From contig NZ_CP102269.1 of NCBI RefSeq assembly GCF_025148635.1, positions 2,418,001 through 2,482,000 of the forward strand: a stretch of 64,000 bases of DNA, in the 5' to 3' direction. Under the pieces are notes generated by a model. It was not told the origin of the DNA and did not search any database. It worked only from the letters and a program-made list of their open reading frames with translations. Origin of the DNA: Butyricimonas virosa (GTDB lineage: Bacteria > Bacteroidota > Bacteroidia > Bacteroidales > Marinifilaceae). The position numbers and the translations under genes were made by a program. This document shows, piece by piece, positions 41,726 to 49,378 of this stretch. Positions within the stretch are counted from its first letter, which is position 1; each line of letters starts with the position of its first letter.

Positions 41726-42651
41726 CGGGAGGCATCAATCCGTTCCGTGAACTCGGAGATTTCGGGAAGGAAGTTCTCATCGAGACGGGAGAATTCCTTG
41801 GCAAAGTTTAGGCCTTTTTCAAGTGCTTGTAATTTCTGTGAATGACGATTTGTTTTTTCGTAGACGGTAGCTAGGTTCCAGCAAGCGGCCAGAATGGATG
41901 GTGGCGTCTCGTACTCGTCATCGTACGTGTTCTCGTAAGCTGAAACAGAGCGACGGAACATCTGTTCTGCGGATTCCCAGTTGCCCCGGTCGTAATGGTG
42001 TTGACCTAATTGAAACAAGTAGCTGGCTAGGGGTGTTACGAGGTAATCGTTATGACGAACCAGTTTAACGGATTGTTCGAAACTTTCCAGACCTTCCAGT
42101 AAAATGGGATCGAGTGTTTCGGGAGCTGTCATGATCTCTTGCAGGTAAGGATCGTCGATAGAAAGCCATTTGTAATTCAGACTTTCGTTCAAGTCTATGT
42201 GTATGCGTTTATTCCCGGTATATGCGAACACGAAACGAAAATCGTGATGATAGTGCTGATCTTCGTTTTTCTTCTCGTTACGTGGGATCGGGTGGGAATT
42301 GATCTCGACGCAATAGGGTTTGTTTTTAATGAGATTGATGGGAATCAGTTGTTCGACTGTCAGTCCGGTTTCTTCTTCCACTTCCCGTAATGCAGCATCG
42401 AAAAGAGAATCATCATCGAGGTCCACATGGCCACCAGGAATATGCCATTTATCAAGGGTCTTGTGATGCAGTAACAGGACTTCACGAGTGGGAATGTGGA
42501 TAATGGTTCCGCTTGCCGTGATGTGTCCGGTGAAATTTTTACGGTCACACAAATCTTCTTCGTCGAAGTTGTTGAATAGTTCGATGAACTTTTTACTTGC
42601 CCCGTTTTTCAGGTATTTCAAATGTTTTTGTATTTCCAATTTTGTTACCAT
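41704..42651 (-). CDS. NUDIX hydrolase domain protein with C-terminal helical repeats
   Basis: 315 residues. NUDIX domain at about 35-175 with box GGHVDLDDDSLFDAALREV then EEETGL. Compared with the consensus GX5EX7REUXEEXGU there is one extra residue and Asp replaces the first Glu, though the REVEEE core is kept. The C-terminal third (about 200-300) looks like TPR-type repeats (LGQHHYDRGNWESAEQMFRR, ACWNLATVYEKTNRHSQKL). It would hydrolyse a nucleoside-diphosphate-linked compound; the substrate is unknown. Stands alone, convergent with and slightly overlapping the CDF gene. Confidence 0.82.
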   Translation of the reverse strand: MVTKLEIQKHLKYLKNGASKKFIELFNNFDEEDLCDRKNFTGHITASGTIIHIPTREVLLLHHKTLDKWHIPGGHVDLDDDSLFDAALREVEEETGLTVEQLIPINLIKNKPYCVEINSHPIPRNEKKNEDQHYHHDFRFVFAYTGNKRIHIDLNESLNYKWLSIDDPYLQEIMTAPETLDPILLEGLESFEQSVKLVRHNDYLVTPLASYLFQLGQHHYDRGNWESAEQMFRRSVSAYENTYDDEYETPPSILAACWNLATVYEKTNRHSQKLQALEKGLNFAKEFSRLDENFLPEISEFTERIDASRHSTGQL

Positions 42652-42807
42652 AGTCGCAGAATCCCCTTTTAATGGTTGACTTGTAAAAATACACTTTTTT
42701 TATTTTCAAATACTCGTTTAGGGAATGGAATTTTATAAAATAGAGTTTGTAATGAAAATATTTTTTATTTTTAGCATGACTTACGAAAATATTTTAGAAA
42801 GTATTCG

Positions 42808-42815
42808 TATATTTG
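42808..42815 (+). promoter_or_regulatory. -7 box TATATTTG of the ROK-nagB operon
   Basis: An exact TAnnTTTG match, 41 bases before the ROK ATG. No good -33 element is seen. Confidence 0.5.
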
Positions 42816-42855
42816 TGATGAAATAAACACGATTCTTTTTGAAAAACGGAGAGCT

Positions 42856-44040
42856 ATGAACGACTCGAATACCATAAATAAAGGTTCACTACCGGGATTG
42901 AAAGAGAAGCGGTACTTGCAGAAGAAAGCAATTATCGGTTTCCTTTACCGGATGGGAGAGTTGTCCAAGCCTGAAATTTGTCGCCTGACGAACGTGACCA
43001 CACCGACGGTCAGTCGCATGATTGAAGAGTTGATAGACGAGGGATGGGTGATTGATCGGGGATGCGGAAATTCAATTGGAGGTAAACGTCCTCACGTGTT
43101 TTCATTAAATCCGGATGCCGCGTATATACTAGGTGTGGATATTGGTCGTGAGTACCTGCGGGTGGCTATCTTCAATTTGAAAAATGAACCGATTGAGGGT
43201 ATTTTGGAATATTCCTCGATTTTGGAAGAGCAGGATGATGAGGCGACTCTCCGTTACGTACGGGAGAAGATTGACGAGACGATTGGGCGATTGAACGTTG
43301 ATCGGGCAAAGATCAAGGTGGCGGGTTTTGCTCTTCCGGGTTTAATTGACCGGGAGGGAACTTCGTATACTTATTTGACGTATGAACAACCGGGGATCAA
43401 GGGTATTTTGGAGGAAATGCTGCAAATCCCGGTTTTTATTGATAACGATTCTAACGTGATGGCCATGGCTGAACACACGTTCGGGGTAGCCAAGGATGTG
43501 AATAATGTTTTGTGTGTTAGCGTGAACGAATGTATCGGTTTGGGGATGATCCTGAACTCGAAATTGTATCGTGGGGGTATTGGCATGGCAGGAGAGTTCG
43601 GGCATATTCGTATCTCAGGACTGGAGGCACCGTGTCATTGCGGGAAGATCGGTTGTTTGGAAACCGTGTCTTCGGGACGGGCCATCGAGAATGTGGCGGG
43701 CAAACCGTTACAGGAGATTATCGAGGCCGCCCGGAAGGATGATATTTCGGCTATCGATCTTTTGCATCGTGCGGGAGAAAAGTTGGGAGAGGGGATCGCC
43801 ACGATGATACATTTGTTTAACCCGGATATGGTGGTGATCGGAGGGGAAATCGTACAAGCGGGAGACTTGATGCTGGTTCCGGTTCAACAGGCGATAAACA
43901 AGTACGCATTGGCTCGAATGCGAGGACATTGTGAGTTGAAGATGAGTAATTTGGGCGTTTATTCTGCGATATTAGGTACGTTGATGATGGTTATGGAACA
44001 CTTGTATGATGACACGGAATGCGAGTACTCGCTTTATTAA
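42856..44040 (+). CDS. ROK family transcription regulator (NagC-like)
   Basis: 394 residues. An N-terminal winged helix-turn-helix (about 25-80, ELSKPEICRLTNVTTPTVSR) is joined to a ROK sugar-binding domain (about 88-390). ROK marks: GVDIGREYLRVA, IDNDSNVMAMAEHTFG with the catalytic-type Asp, AGEFGHIRI, and the zinc motif CHCGKIGCLE (260-269). It may retain kinase residues, but the fused DNA-binding domain points to a repressor sensing an amino sugar. It lies 23 bases upstream of the NagB-type gene, most likely its regulatory partner in one operon. Confidence 0.9.
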   Translation: MNDSNTINKGSLPGLKEKRYLQKKAIIGFLYRMGELSKPEICRLTNVTTPTVSRMIEELIDEGWVIDRGCGNSIGGKRPHVFSLNPDAAYILGVDIGREYLRVAIFNLKNEPIEGILEYSSILEEQDDEATLRYVREKIDETIGRLNVDRAKIKVAGFALPGLIDREGTSYTYLTYEQPGIKGILEEMLQIPVFIDNDSNVMAMAEHTFGVAKDVNNVLCVSVNECIGLGMILNSKLYRGGIGMAGEFGHIRISGLEAPCHCGKIGCLETVSSGRAIENVAGKPLQEIIEAARKDDISAIDLLHRAGEKLGEGIATMIHLFNPDMVVIGGEIVQAGDLMLVPVQQAINKYALARMRGHCELKMSNLGVYSAILGTLMMVMEHLYDDTECEYSLY

Positions 44041-44063
44041 TAGAGGAAAATTAGAGATAAAAT

Positions 44064-45989
44064 ATGATGATTACTAAAAACTACATCGCTAAGGGCGAGG
44101 GAGCCAACAGGTTCGAAAAGATTCCTGTTCAGATTTATGAAACAGCGGACGAGGCTGTGAAGGCCGTTGCCCGTGAGATTGTGGATTTGGTACAAACGAA
44201 AGCGGCTAGCAGTGAAAAGTGCGTTTTAGGTTTGGCGACCGGGGTTTCCCCGATCAAGTTGTATCAAGAGCTGGTGAGGATGCACCGGGAAGAAGGCGTT
44301 TCTTTCCGTAACGTGGTTACGTTCAATTTGGACGAGTATCTGCCGATGCCGAAAGAGTCGGAGCAGAGCTACCATTATTTCATGCACCACCATTTGTTTG
44401 ATCATATAGATATTGACCCGAAGAATATTCATATTCCGGACGGAACGCTGGAAGGGGATGAAATAGATAAATTCTGTCGGGATTACGAGAAGGCAATCGA
44501 GGCTGCTGGGGGGATAGACCTCCAGATATTGGGTATCGGACGTACGGGACATATCGGTTTTAACGAGCCGGGGTCTTTTATCACGTCACAGACCCGGAAA
44601 GTGTTCTTGAATGACTTGACGATAAAGGATGCGATAAAGGATTTCGGAAGTCGGAATCTGGTACCCACGAAAGCGATCACGATGGGAGTCGGGACGATTA
44701 TGCAGGCCCGGAGAGTGATTCTGATGGCGTGGGGAGAGAAAAAGGCTCCGATTATTAAGGCAACAGTGGAAGGACGGGTGTCTGATTCGGTACCGGCAAC
44801 ATTCTTGCAAATGCATTCTAACGTGCAGTTTGTTATTGATGAGAGTGCGGCTAGCGAATTGACCCGGGCGGATTACCCGTGGTTGGTGAGTAAGGTGGAT
44901 TGGGATGATAAGCTGATTCGTAAGGCGGTGATCCGGTTGTGCCAAAAGTTGAAAAAGCCCATTTTGAAAATTGAAGATAAAGATTATCAAGATAACGGTT
45001 TGAGCGATCTGATCGAGAAGTTCGGTTCTGCGAATAAGGTGAATATTGCCGTGTTTAATGATATGCAGCATACCATTTCCGGGTGGCCGGGAGGAAAACC
45101 TAACGCGGATGATTCAACCCGTCCGGAGAGAGCGAATCCTTACCCGAAACGAGTGTTGATTTTCAGCCCGCATCCGGATGATGACGTGATCTCGATGGGA
45201 GGTACGGAGGCCCGTTTGGTGGAACAGGGACATGAGGTTCATGCGGTTTACCAAACGTCCGGGAATATCGCCGTGTTTGATGATTATCTGTACGAGATGA
45301 TGGATATAGCCGATTTGTTCGCCCAAAATATGGGAGTGTCCGGCGAGGGGTACAAGCAGGTAAAGGAAACGATTCGGAATCTGAAACCGGAGGGAAGTGA
45401 ACCTAAAGAGGTGCTGAAATACAAAACAGCCTTGCGGGCAGCCGAGGCTTTGGCCGCTTGTCGGTTTATGGGTATCCGCTCGGAGAGAGTTCATTTTTTG
45501 AATTTGCCTTTCTATGAAACGGGTTCCGTGAAAAAGAATCTGTTGGGAAAAGAAGATATTGGTATTATCGTGAATCTATTGCGTGAGGTGAAACCTCACC
45601 AGATTTATGCTGCCGGAGATTTGGCCGATCCGCACGGAACGCATAGTGTTTGTCTGGATGCGATCATGCAGGCTTTTGACGTCGTGTGTGAGGATGACTG
45701 GTTCAAGGATTGTTACGTGTGGTTGTACCGCGGGGCTTGGTTGGAATGGGAGGTTGAGAAAGTAGATATGGCCGTGCCGGTAAGTCCGTCCGAGTTATCG
45801 ATCAAGCGGCAAGCGATTTACAGACATGGTTCACAAAATAACGGACCGGCTTACCCGGGAGATGATCCTCGCGAGTTCTGGCAGCGGGCTGAAGACCGTA
45901 ACCGTAATACGGCCGACTTGTACAACAAGTTGGGAATGGCGGAGTACGAAGCCATGGAGGTCTTCGTGCGCTACATGCATGGGAAATAA
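44064..45989 (+). CDS. nagB: glucosamine-6-phosphate deaminase (NagB) fused to a PIG-L deacetylase domain
   Basis: 641 residues, twice the size of E. coli NagB. Residues 20-290 are NagB-like: Asp90 in FNLDEYLPM, His163 and Glu168 in GRTGHIGFNEPGS. The Asp that precedes GH in E. coli (Asp141) is Thr161 here, so catalysis may differ. Residues of about 360-560 are a PIG-L/LmbE zinc deacetylase-like domain with FSPHPDDDVISMGGTE (Asp replacing the usual final Glu) and DPHGTHSVC. The fusion is known in Bacteroidetes and suggests deacetylation and deamination of amino sugar phosphates by one chain. Linked to the ROK gene upstream. Confidence 0.88.
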   Translation: MMITKNYIAKGEGANRFEKIPVQIYETADEAVKAVAREIVDLVQTKAASSEKCVLGLATGVSPIKLYQELVRMHREEGVSFRNVVTFNLDEYLPMPKESEQSYHYFMHHHLFDHIDIDPKNIHIPDGTLEGDEIDKFCRDYEKAIEAAGGIDLQILGIGRTGHIGFNEPGSFITSQTRKVFLNDLTIKDAIKDFGSRNLVPTKAITMGVGTIMQARRVILMAWGEKKAPIIKATVEGRVSDSVPATFLQMHSNVQFVIDESAASELTRADYPWLVSKVDWDDKLIRKAVIRLCQKLKKPILKIEDKDYQDNGLSDLIEKFGSANKVNIAVFNDMQHTISGWPGGKPNADDSTRPERANPYPKRVLIFSPHPDDDVISMGGTEARLVEQGHEVHAVYQTSGNIAVFDDYLYEMMDIADLFAQNMGVSGEGYKQVKETIRNLKPEGSEPKEVLKYKTALRAAEALAACRFMGIRSERVHFLNLPFYETGSVKKNLLGKEDIGIIVNLLREVKPHQIYAAGDLADPHGTHSVCLDAIMQAFDVVCEDDWFKDCYVWLYRGAWLEWEVEKVDMAVPVSPSELSIKRQAIYRHGSQNNGPAYPGDDPREFWQRAEDRNRNTADLYNKLGMAEYEAMEVFVRYMHGK

Positions 45990-46019
45990 ATGTTGTGTTT
46001 TATATTTTTTTTGCAGGAG

Positions 46020-46041
46020 CGGGGTCTGTTTTTAGACCCCG
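46020..46041. terminator. bidirectional terminator between nagB and arsP
   Basis: CGGGGTCT/AGACCCCG around a 6-base T loop, followed by TTTCTTTTCG on the plus strand. Confidence 0.75.
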
Positions 46042-46078
46042 TTTCTTTTCGCCCACGGAGAGTTGCAGGTTACAAGTT

Positions 46079-47419
46079 TTAACAGAACGAGCCAAAGATA
46101 TAACCTGATATGGTTGCCATGATAATAACGAGGGCAACATACACAATTGTCTTTTGGGCTCCCATGACACCACTAATAACCAACATATTCGGTAGGGATA
46201 AGGATGGCCCGGCCAGTAATAATGCCAGTGCAGGACCTTTACCCATGCCGGAGGCAAGTAATCCTTGGATAATCGGCACCTCGGTCAGGGTGGCAAAATA
46301 CATGAATGCACCCGTGAAACTGGCGAAGAAGTTCGAAAGCAGTGAATTCCCGCCTACAGCCCACTCGATCCAATGATTGGGAATGATCCCGGCGATAGTT
46401 AGGTCATCATGTGTTGAACCTAATAAAAATCCAGCGAAAACAACTCCAATTGCCAATAGCGGTAGGATTTGTTTTGCAAATCCCCAGGAGGAAAAGGCCC
46501 ATTCCCGGTTTTCATCATCCCGTTTGTCAAAAAGTAGTATCACGGATAATGACGTGATTCCTATAATCATCGGGAGCAAAGGGACCAGCTTGGCATCAGT
46601 GATAAACGTGTTGGCAAGAAAGGCGGAAAGTGTCGTCGCAATCGCACCAAGCAATACCCATGTGACCGGTAACTTCAGAACCCAGATGAGTGACCAGCAG
46701 AAGAACAGGGCGAGGATTCCCGTTATATACCATTTATAGGTAAATATATAAAGCCATAATCCTTTGTCGGATACGGCAGGGGTCCCCCAATTGGCGAAGA
46801 CAAGGATGAGTACCATCGTGAAAAAGTGAAATGAAGTTTGCCACATCGGGCGTTTCTCTGGTGGTGGGGTGATGTTCATCTGTTCCTCTTTTTTGGCTTT
46901 TTCTTCCTTACGGAAAATGAATGACATGAGAAGACCGATGACAATGGAAAATGTGATGGCTCCAACTATGCGGGCAATTCCCATTTCCACGCCCAAGATG
47001 CGAGCCGTTAGGATAATTGATAAAATACTGATCGCCGGGCCGGAATAGAGGAAAGCAATGGCAGGGCCTAGCCCTGCTCCGCGCTTGTATATGCTTGTAA
47101 ATAACGGTAGTATCGTGCAGGAACAAACGGCTAAGATTCCACCGGAGATGGCGGCTATCGTGTAGGATAACCATTTCTTGGCGTTTGCCCCGAAGTATTT
47201 GAGTACCGCTCCCTGGCTGACGAATACAGCAATGACTCCTGCGATGAAGAATGCGGGGAGCAGGCATAGCACCACGTGTTCTTGCGCATACCATTGGGCA
47301 AGGTCGAGTGTGGCATCAATGGCGGTCATGAACCGCTCGTTGCCGAGTGGCATGAAGAAGATCACTGCGAAAATAGCAGTCATCCAAAACAGGATGGTTA
47401 ATTCTTTTTTGTTATTCAT
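46079..47419 (-). CDS. arsP: ArsP-family organoarsenical-type efflux permease
   Basis: 446 residues from the ATG at 47419, 14 bases after the arsE stop; a frame opens further up at 47500 but overlaps arsE. Polytopic inner-membrane protein (about 8-10 membrane segments) of the DUF318/permease family. It carries the paired-cysteine motif AVCSCTILPLF (Cys99, Cys101) early in the protein, as in ArsP transporters for trivalent organoarsenicals, and GPAIAFLYSGPAIS. Its place at the end of an arsR-led cluster supports an arsenic role; family members also move other soft metals. Confidence 0.82.
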   Translation of the reverse strand: MNNKKELTILFWMTAIFAVIFFMPLGNERFMTAIDATLDLAQWYAQEHVVLCLLPAFFIAGVIAVFVSQGAVLKYFGANAKKWLSYTIAAISGGILAVCSCTILPLFTSIYKRGAGLGPAIAFLYSGPAISILSIILTARILGVEMGIARIVGAITFSIVIGLLMSFIFRKEEKAKKEEQMNITPPPEKRPMWQTSFHFFTMVLILVFANWGTPAVSDKGLWLYIFTYKWYITGILALFFCWSLIWVLKLPVTWVLLGAIATTLSAFLANTFITDAKLVPLLPMIIGITSLSVILLFDKRDDENREWAFSSWGFAKQILPLLAIGVVFAGFLLGSTHDDLTIAGIIPNHWIEWAVGGNSLLSNFFASFTGAFMYFATLTEVPIIQGLLASGMGKGPALALLLAGPSLSLPNMLVISGVMGAQKTIVYVALVIIMATISGYIFGSFC

Positions 47420-47432
47420 GACTAGAAGGTTA

Positions 47433-47666
47433 TTAAATACCGAGAATCTTTTTGATTTCACTCTCCGTGGGAACATGACCTTTGAGTTTGACTTCTCCAT
47501 CGACGACGATAGCGGGGGTTGTCATGATGCCATAATTCAGTAGCTCAACGATGTCTTCCACTTTTGAAAGTGTTGCATCGAGCTGATTCTCTTTCACGAT
47601 CTTTTCGATCATTTCATAGGTTGTCTTGCATTTGGCGCAACCGGATCCCAAAACTTTTATTTCCAT
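47433..47666 (-). CDS. arsE: small redox-active thioredoxin-fold protein (ArsE type)
   Basis: 77 residues, glutaredoxin-like fold with one redox motif GCAKC near the N-terminus (Cys10, Cys13) and cis-Pro in MTTPAIVVDGEV. Matches the small thioredoxin group that accompanies ArsP-type permeases and the arsEFG operon. Probably hands electrons or arsenical thiolates to the membrane partners. It has its own copy of the ars operator 17 bases before its ATG. Confidence 0.8.
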   Translation of the reverse strand: MEIKVLGSGCAKCKTTYEMIEKIVKENQLDATLSKVEDIVELLNYGIMTTPAIVVDGEVKLKGHVPTESEIKKILGI

Positions 47667-47682
47667 GATTTAATTTATTTAA

Positions 47683-47698
47683 TTCGTTATATTACGAA
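47683..47698. promoter_or_regulatory. ars operator copy 3 (before arsE)
   Basis: TTCGTTATATTACGAA, matching the palindrome TTCGTNANATTACGAA found three times in this cluster. It lies in the 52-base gap between arsG and arsE. A further TTCGT half-site follows at 47704. Confidence 0.75.
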
Positions 47699-47718
47699 CA
47701 TTGTTCGTGTGAAAAAAC

Positions 47719-48426
47719 TTAGAGATTTATAACCAGACAATAGTATAACCCGATGGCGGTGAATAACCCGCCTACAATCCAATTCAACCATTTTTGTATG
47801 TTTTTAATCTTACCGTAAAAATTGCCGATATGCTGTACACTGAAAGCCAGAATCCAGGCTGTGGCCAGTACGGGTAACGCCGTTGCTATGGCAAAGAGGA
47901 CGGGAAGTAAGTAACCGCCAACCGATGTTGCGGACATAGGGATCAACATACCAAAGTAGAAAATGCCGCTCGTTGGGCAGAATGCCATGGCGAATAATAT
48001 TCCGAGTAACAAAGCTCCCCATCCGCCCCGACGAGCTAATCCCTCTCCATTACCTTTGAAACCGAATGACGGCAGGTTGAATTTGTGGCCGAACAGCATG
48101 AATAACCCGATGAATAATAGTGCGGGTCCGAGTAGCATTTCTCCGTATTTGCCGATAAATTTCTGGATACCAAATAGGCTTGAACCTTTTTCCAAAATTG
48201 AGATGAGGATAATGCCTAGGAGCGTGTAGGCCATGATGCGGCCTAACGTGTAGAGCAAACCGTTTCGAAATACCCTGTGGCGGTTCTCGATGTCTTTTCC
48301 AATAAAACCGATGGCGGCAATATTGGTTGCCAGAGGACAAGGGGAAATAGCCGTCAGTAGTCCTAGCAGGAAGGCGGTCAAAGCTGGAGTAGTACTACTA
48401 TCCAATAAAGATTGTAACCATTCCAT
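47719..48426 (-). CDS. arsG: CcdA/DsbD-like membrane protein (ArsG family)
   Basis: 235 residues with six predicted membrane segments. Cysteine-bearing motifs sit in the first and fourth segments (LLTAISPCPLATNIAAIG and AMAFCPTSGIFYFG), the CcdA electron-carrier pattern. Belongs to the group annotated as aromatic arsenical efflux permease ArsG. It is translationally close to arsF (6-base gap). A role in moving reducing power or trivalent aromatic arsenicals across the inner membrane follows from family and context. Confidence 0.82.
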   Translation of the reverse strand: MEWLQSLLDSSTTPALTAFLLGLLTAISPCPLATNIAAIGFIGKDIENRHRVFRNGLLYTLGRIMAYTLLGIILISILEKGSSLFGIQKFIGKYGEMLLGPALLFIGLFMLFGHKFNLPSFGFKGNGEGLARRGGWGALLLGILFAMAFCPTSGIFYFGMLIPMSATSVGGYLLPVLFAIATALPVLATAWILAFSVQHIGNFYGKIKNIQKWLNWIVGGLFTAIGLYYCLVINL

Positions 48427-48432
48427 GGATGT

Positions 48433-48864
48433 TTATTTTAGTAGTTGCCGAATCTTTTGTGTCACGTTTGCCTTGAATGTATCTGGGGCGGAAAGGGCCT
48501 TCGCGAAAGCGTATTCGGTTAGGTTTTCCGTGGAGTCCTTGCCATTTTTCCATTTTGTGATGAAGAGTGAAGACCACGTGACCTCGTATTTGTTGGTGAT
48601 CTCTTCGTTTTCAGTTTGAGAGATGTCGATGGATTTGAATACCAGGCTGCCGTCTTTCAGTTCGTTGGCAAATAGGGTTTCCATCGTTTCTTTGGTATTT
48701 TTTTCGATTGCCGCACAGGTTATACAACGTTGCTTGCCATGAAAATAGAGTACTTCGACACGATCTTTTTGTGGTTGTTGTTCTTGGGCTTTGCTGCCTT
48801 TTGTGTTTTTGTTGCCGCATGCAAAAAGGCCGAGACACATTGTTAACAATAGAATCACTTTCAT
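48433..48864 (-). CDS. arsF: ArsF-family periplasmic lipoprotein
   Basis: 143 residues. Lipoprotein signal with lipid Cys16 (LGLFAC), a low-complexity linker, then a thioredoxin-like domain with CxxC (Cys47, Cys50 in KQRCITCAAIEK). The group is annotated as nitrophenyl compound nitroreductase subunit ArsF and occurs with ArsG. First gene of the structural run arsF-arsG-arsE-arsP. An ars operator lies 52 bases before its ATG. Confidence 0.8.
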   Translation of the reverse strand: MKVILLLTMCLGLFACGNKNTKGSKAQEQQPQKDRVEVLYFHGKQRCITCAAIEKNTKETMETLFANELKDGSLVFKSIDISQTENEEITNKYEVTWSSLFITKWKNGKDSTENLTEYAFAKALSAPDTFKANVTQKIRQLLK

Positions 48865-48915
48865 AACGTTTTAATTTAATTGATTGTTATTGATATTAAT
48901 TTATTATGTTTGTAT

Positions 48916-48931
48916 TTCGTCAAATTACGAA
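48916..48931. promoter_or_regulatory. ars operator copy 2 (before arsF)
   Basis: TTCGTCAAATTACGAA, one central base different from copy 1. It lies between arsR and arsF, so arsF can be repressed from a promoter separate from that of arsR. Confidence 0.8.
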
Positions 48932-48957
48932 CAATATAACTAATAAAATAGTTGTTA

Positions 48958-49281
48958 CTAACAACAACTATTTTTTTTCGTGTTGTCATGATCAAATAAG
49001 CGTACGAATAAATTCTTGGCGATGGCCCAATTCTCTCGATTAATGCAGTAACGAACCTTGGGAGGCTCGATGGAGCCTTGAATTAGTCCTGAATCCTTTA
49101 ACTCTTTCAAATGTTGGGAAACGGTGGCCTTCGATATGGGTAAGACCTCATGAATGTCACCGAAGAAACAGCAATTCTGTTTGGCCAAAAAGTTAAGTAT
49201 GGCAATTCGTGCCGGGTGCCCCATTGCTTTTGCGAAACGGGCGAGCTGTTCTTGATCTGTGGTGTATTCTTTTGTTTCCAT
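48958..49281 (-). CDS. arsR: ArsR-family metalloregulatory repressor
   Basis: 107-residue winged-helix repressor. The DNA-recognition helix lies in PISKATVSQHLKELKDSGL (about 48-66). Possible As(III)-thiol ligands are Cys37-Cys38 (KQNCCFFGD), Cys79 and the terminal Cys106-Cys107; the classical CVCDL motif is absent, so this is a variant sensor site. It starts the ars cluster, and its own promoter carries the operator palindrome 19 bases before the ATG, consistent with autoregulation. Derepression by trivalent arsenic or an organoarsenical is inferred. Confidence 0.9.
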   Translation of the reverse strand: METKEYTTDQEQLARFAKAMGHPARIAILNFLAKQNCCFFGDIHEVLPISKATVSQHLKELKDSGLIQGSIEPPKVRYCINRENWAIAKNLFVRLFDHDNTKKNSCC

Positions 49282-49299
49282 GTTTGGTTTTATTTATTG

Positions 49300-49315
49300 T
49301 TCGTAAAATTACGAA
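49300..49315. promoter_or_regulatory. ars operator copy 1 (arsR promoter)
   Basis: TTCGTAAAATTACGAA, with 7-bp arms and a 2-base centre. On the minus strand it covers a -7-like TAATTTTA preceded at 23 bases by TTTG, so bound repressor would block the promoter. Confidence 0.8.
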
Positions 49316-49378
49316 TAATATTGGTTCAAACAAAACAGATGGATAATATTTTTTTATTATAATAAAAAAAATTGATTA

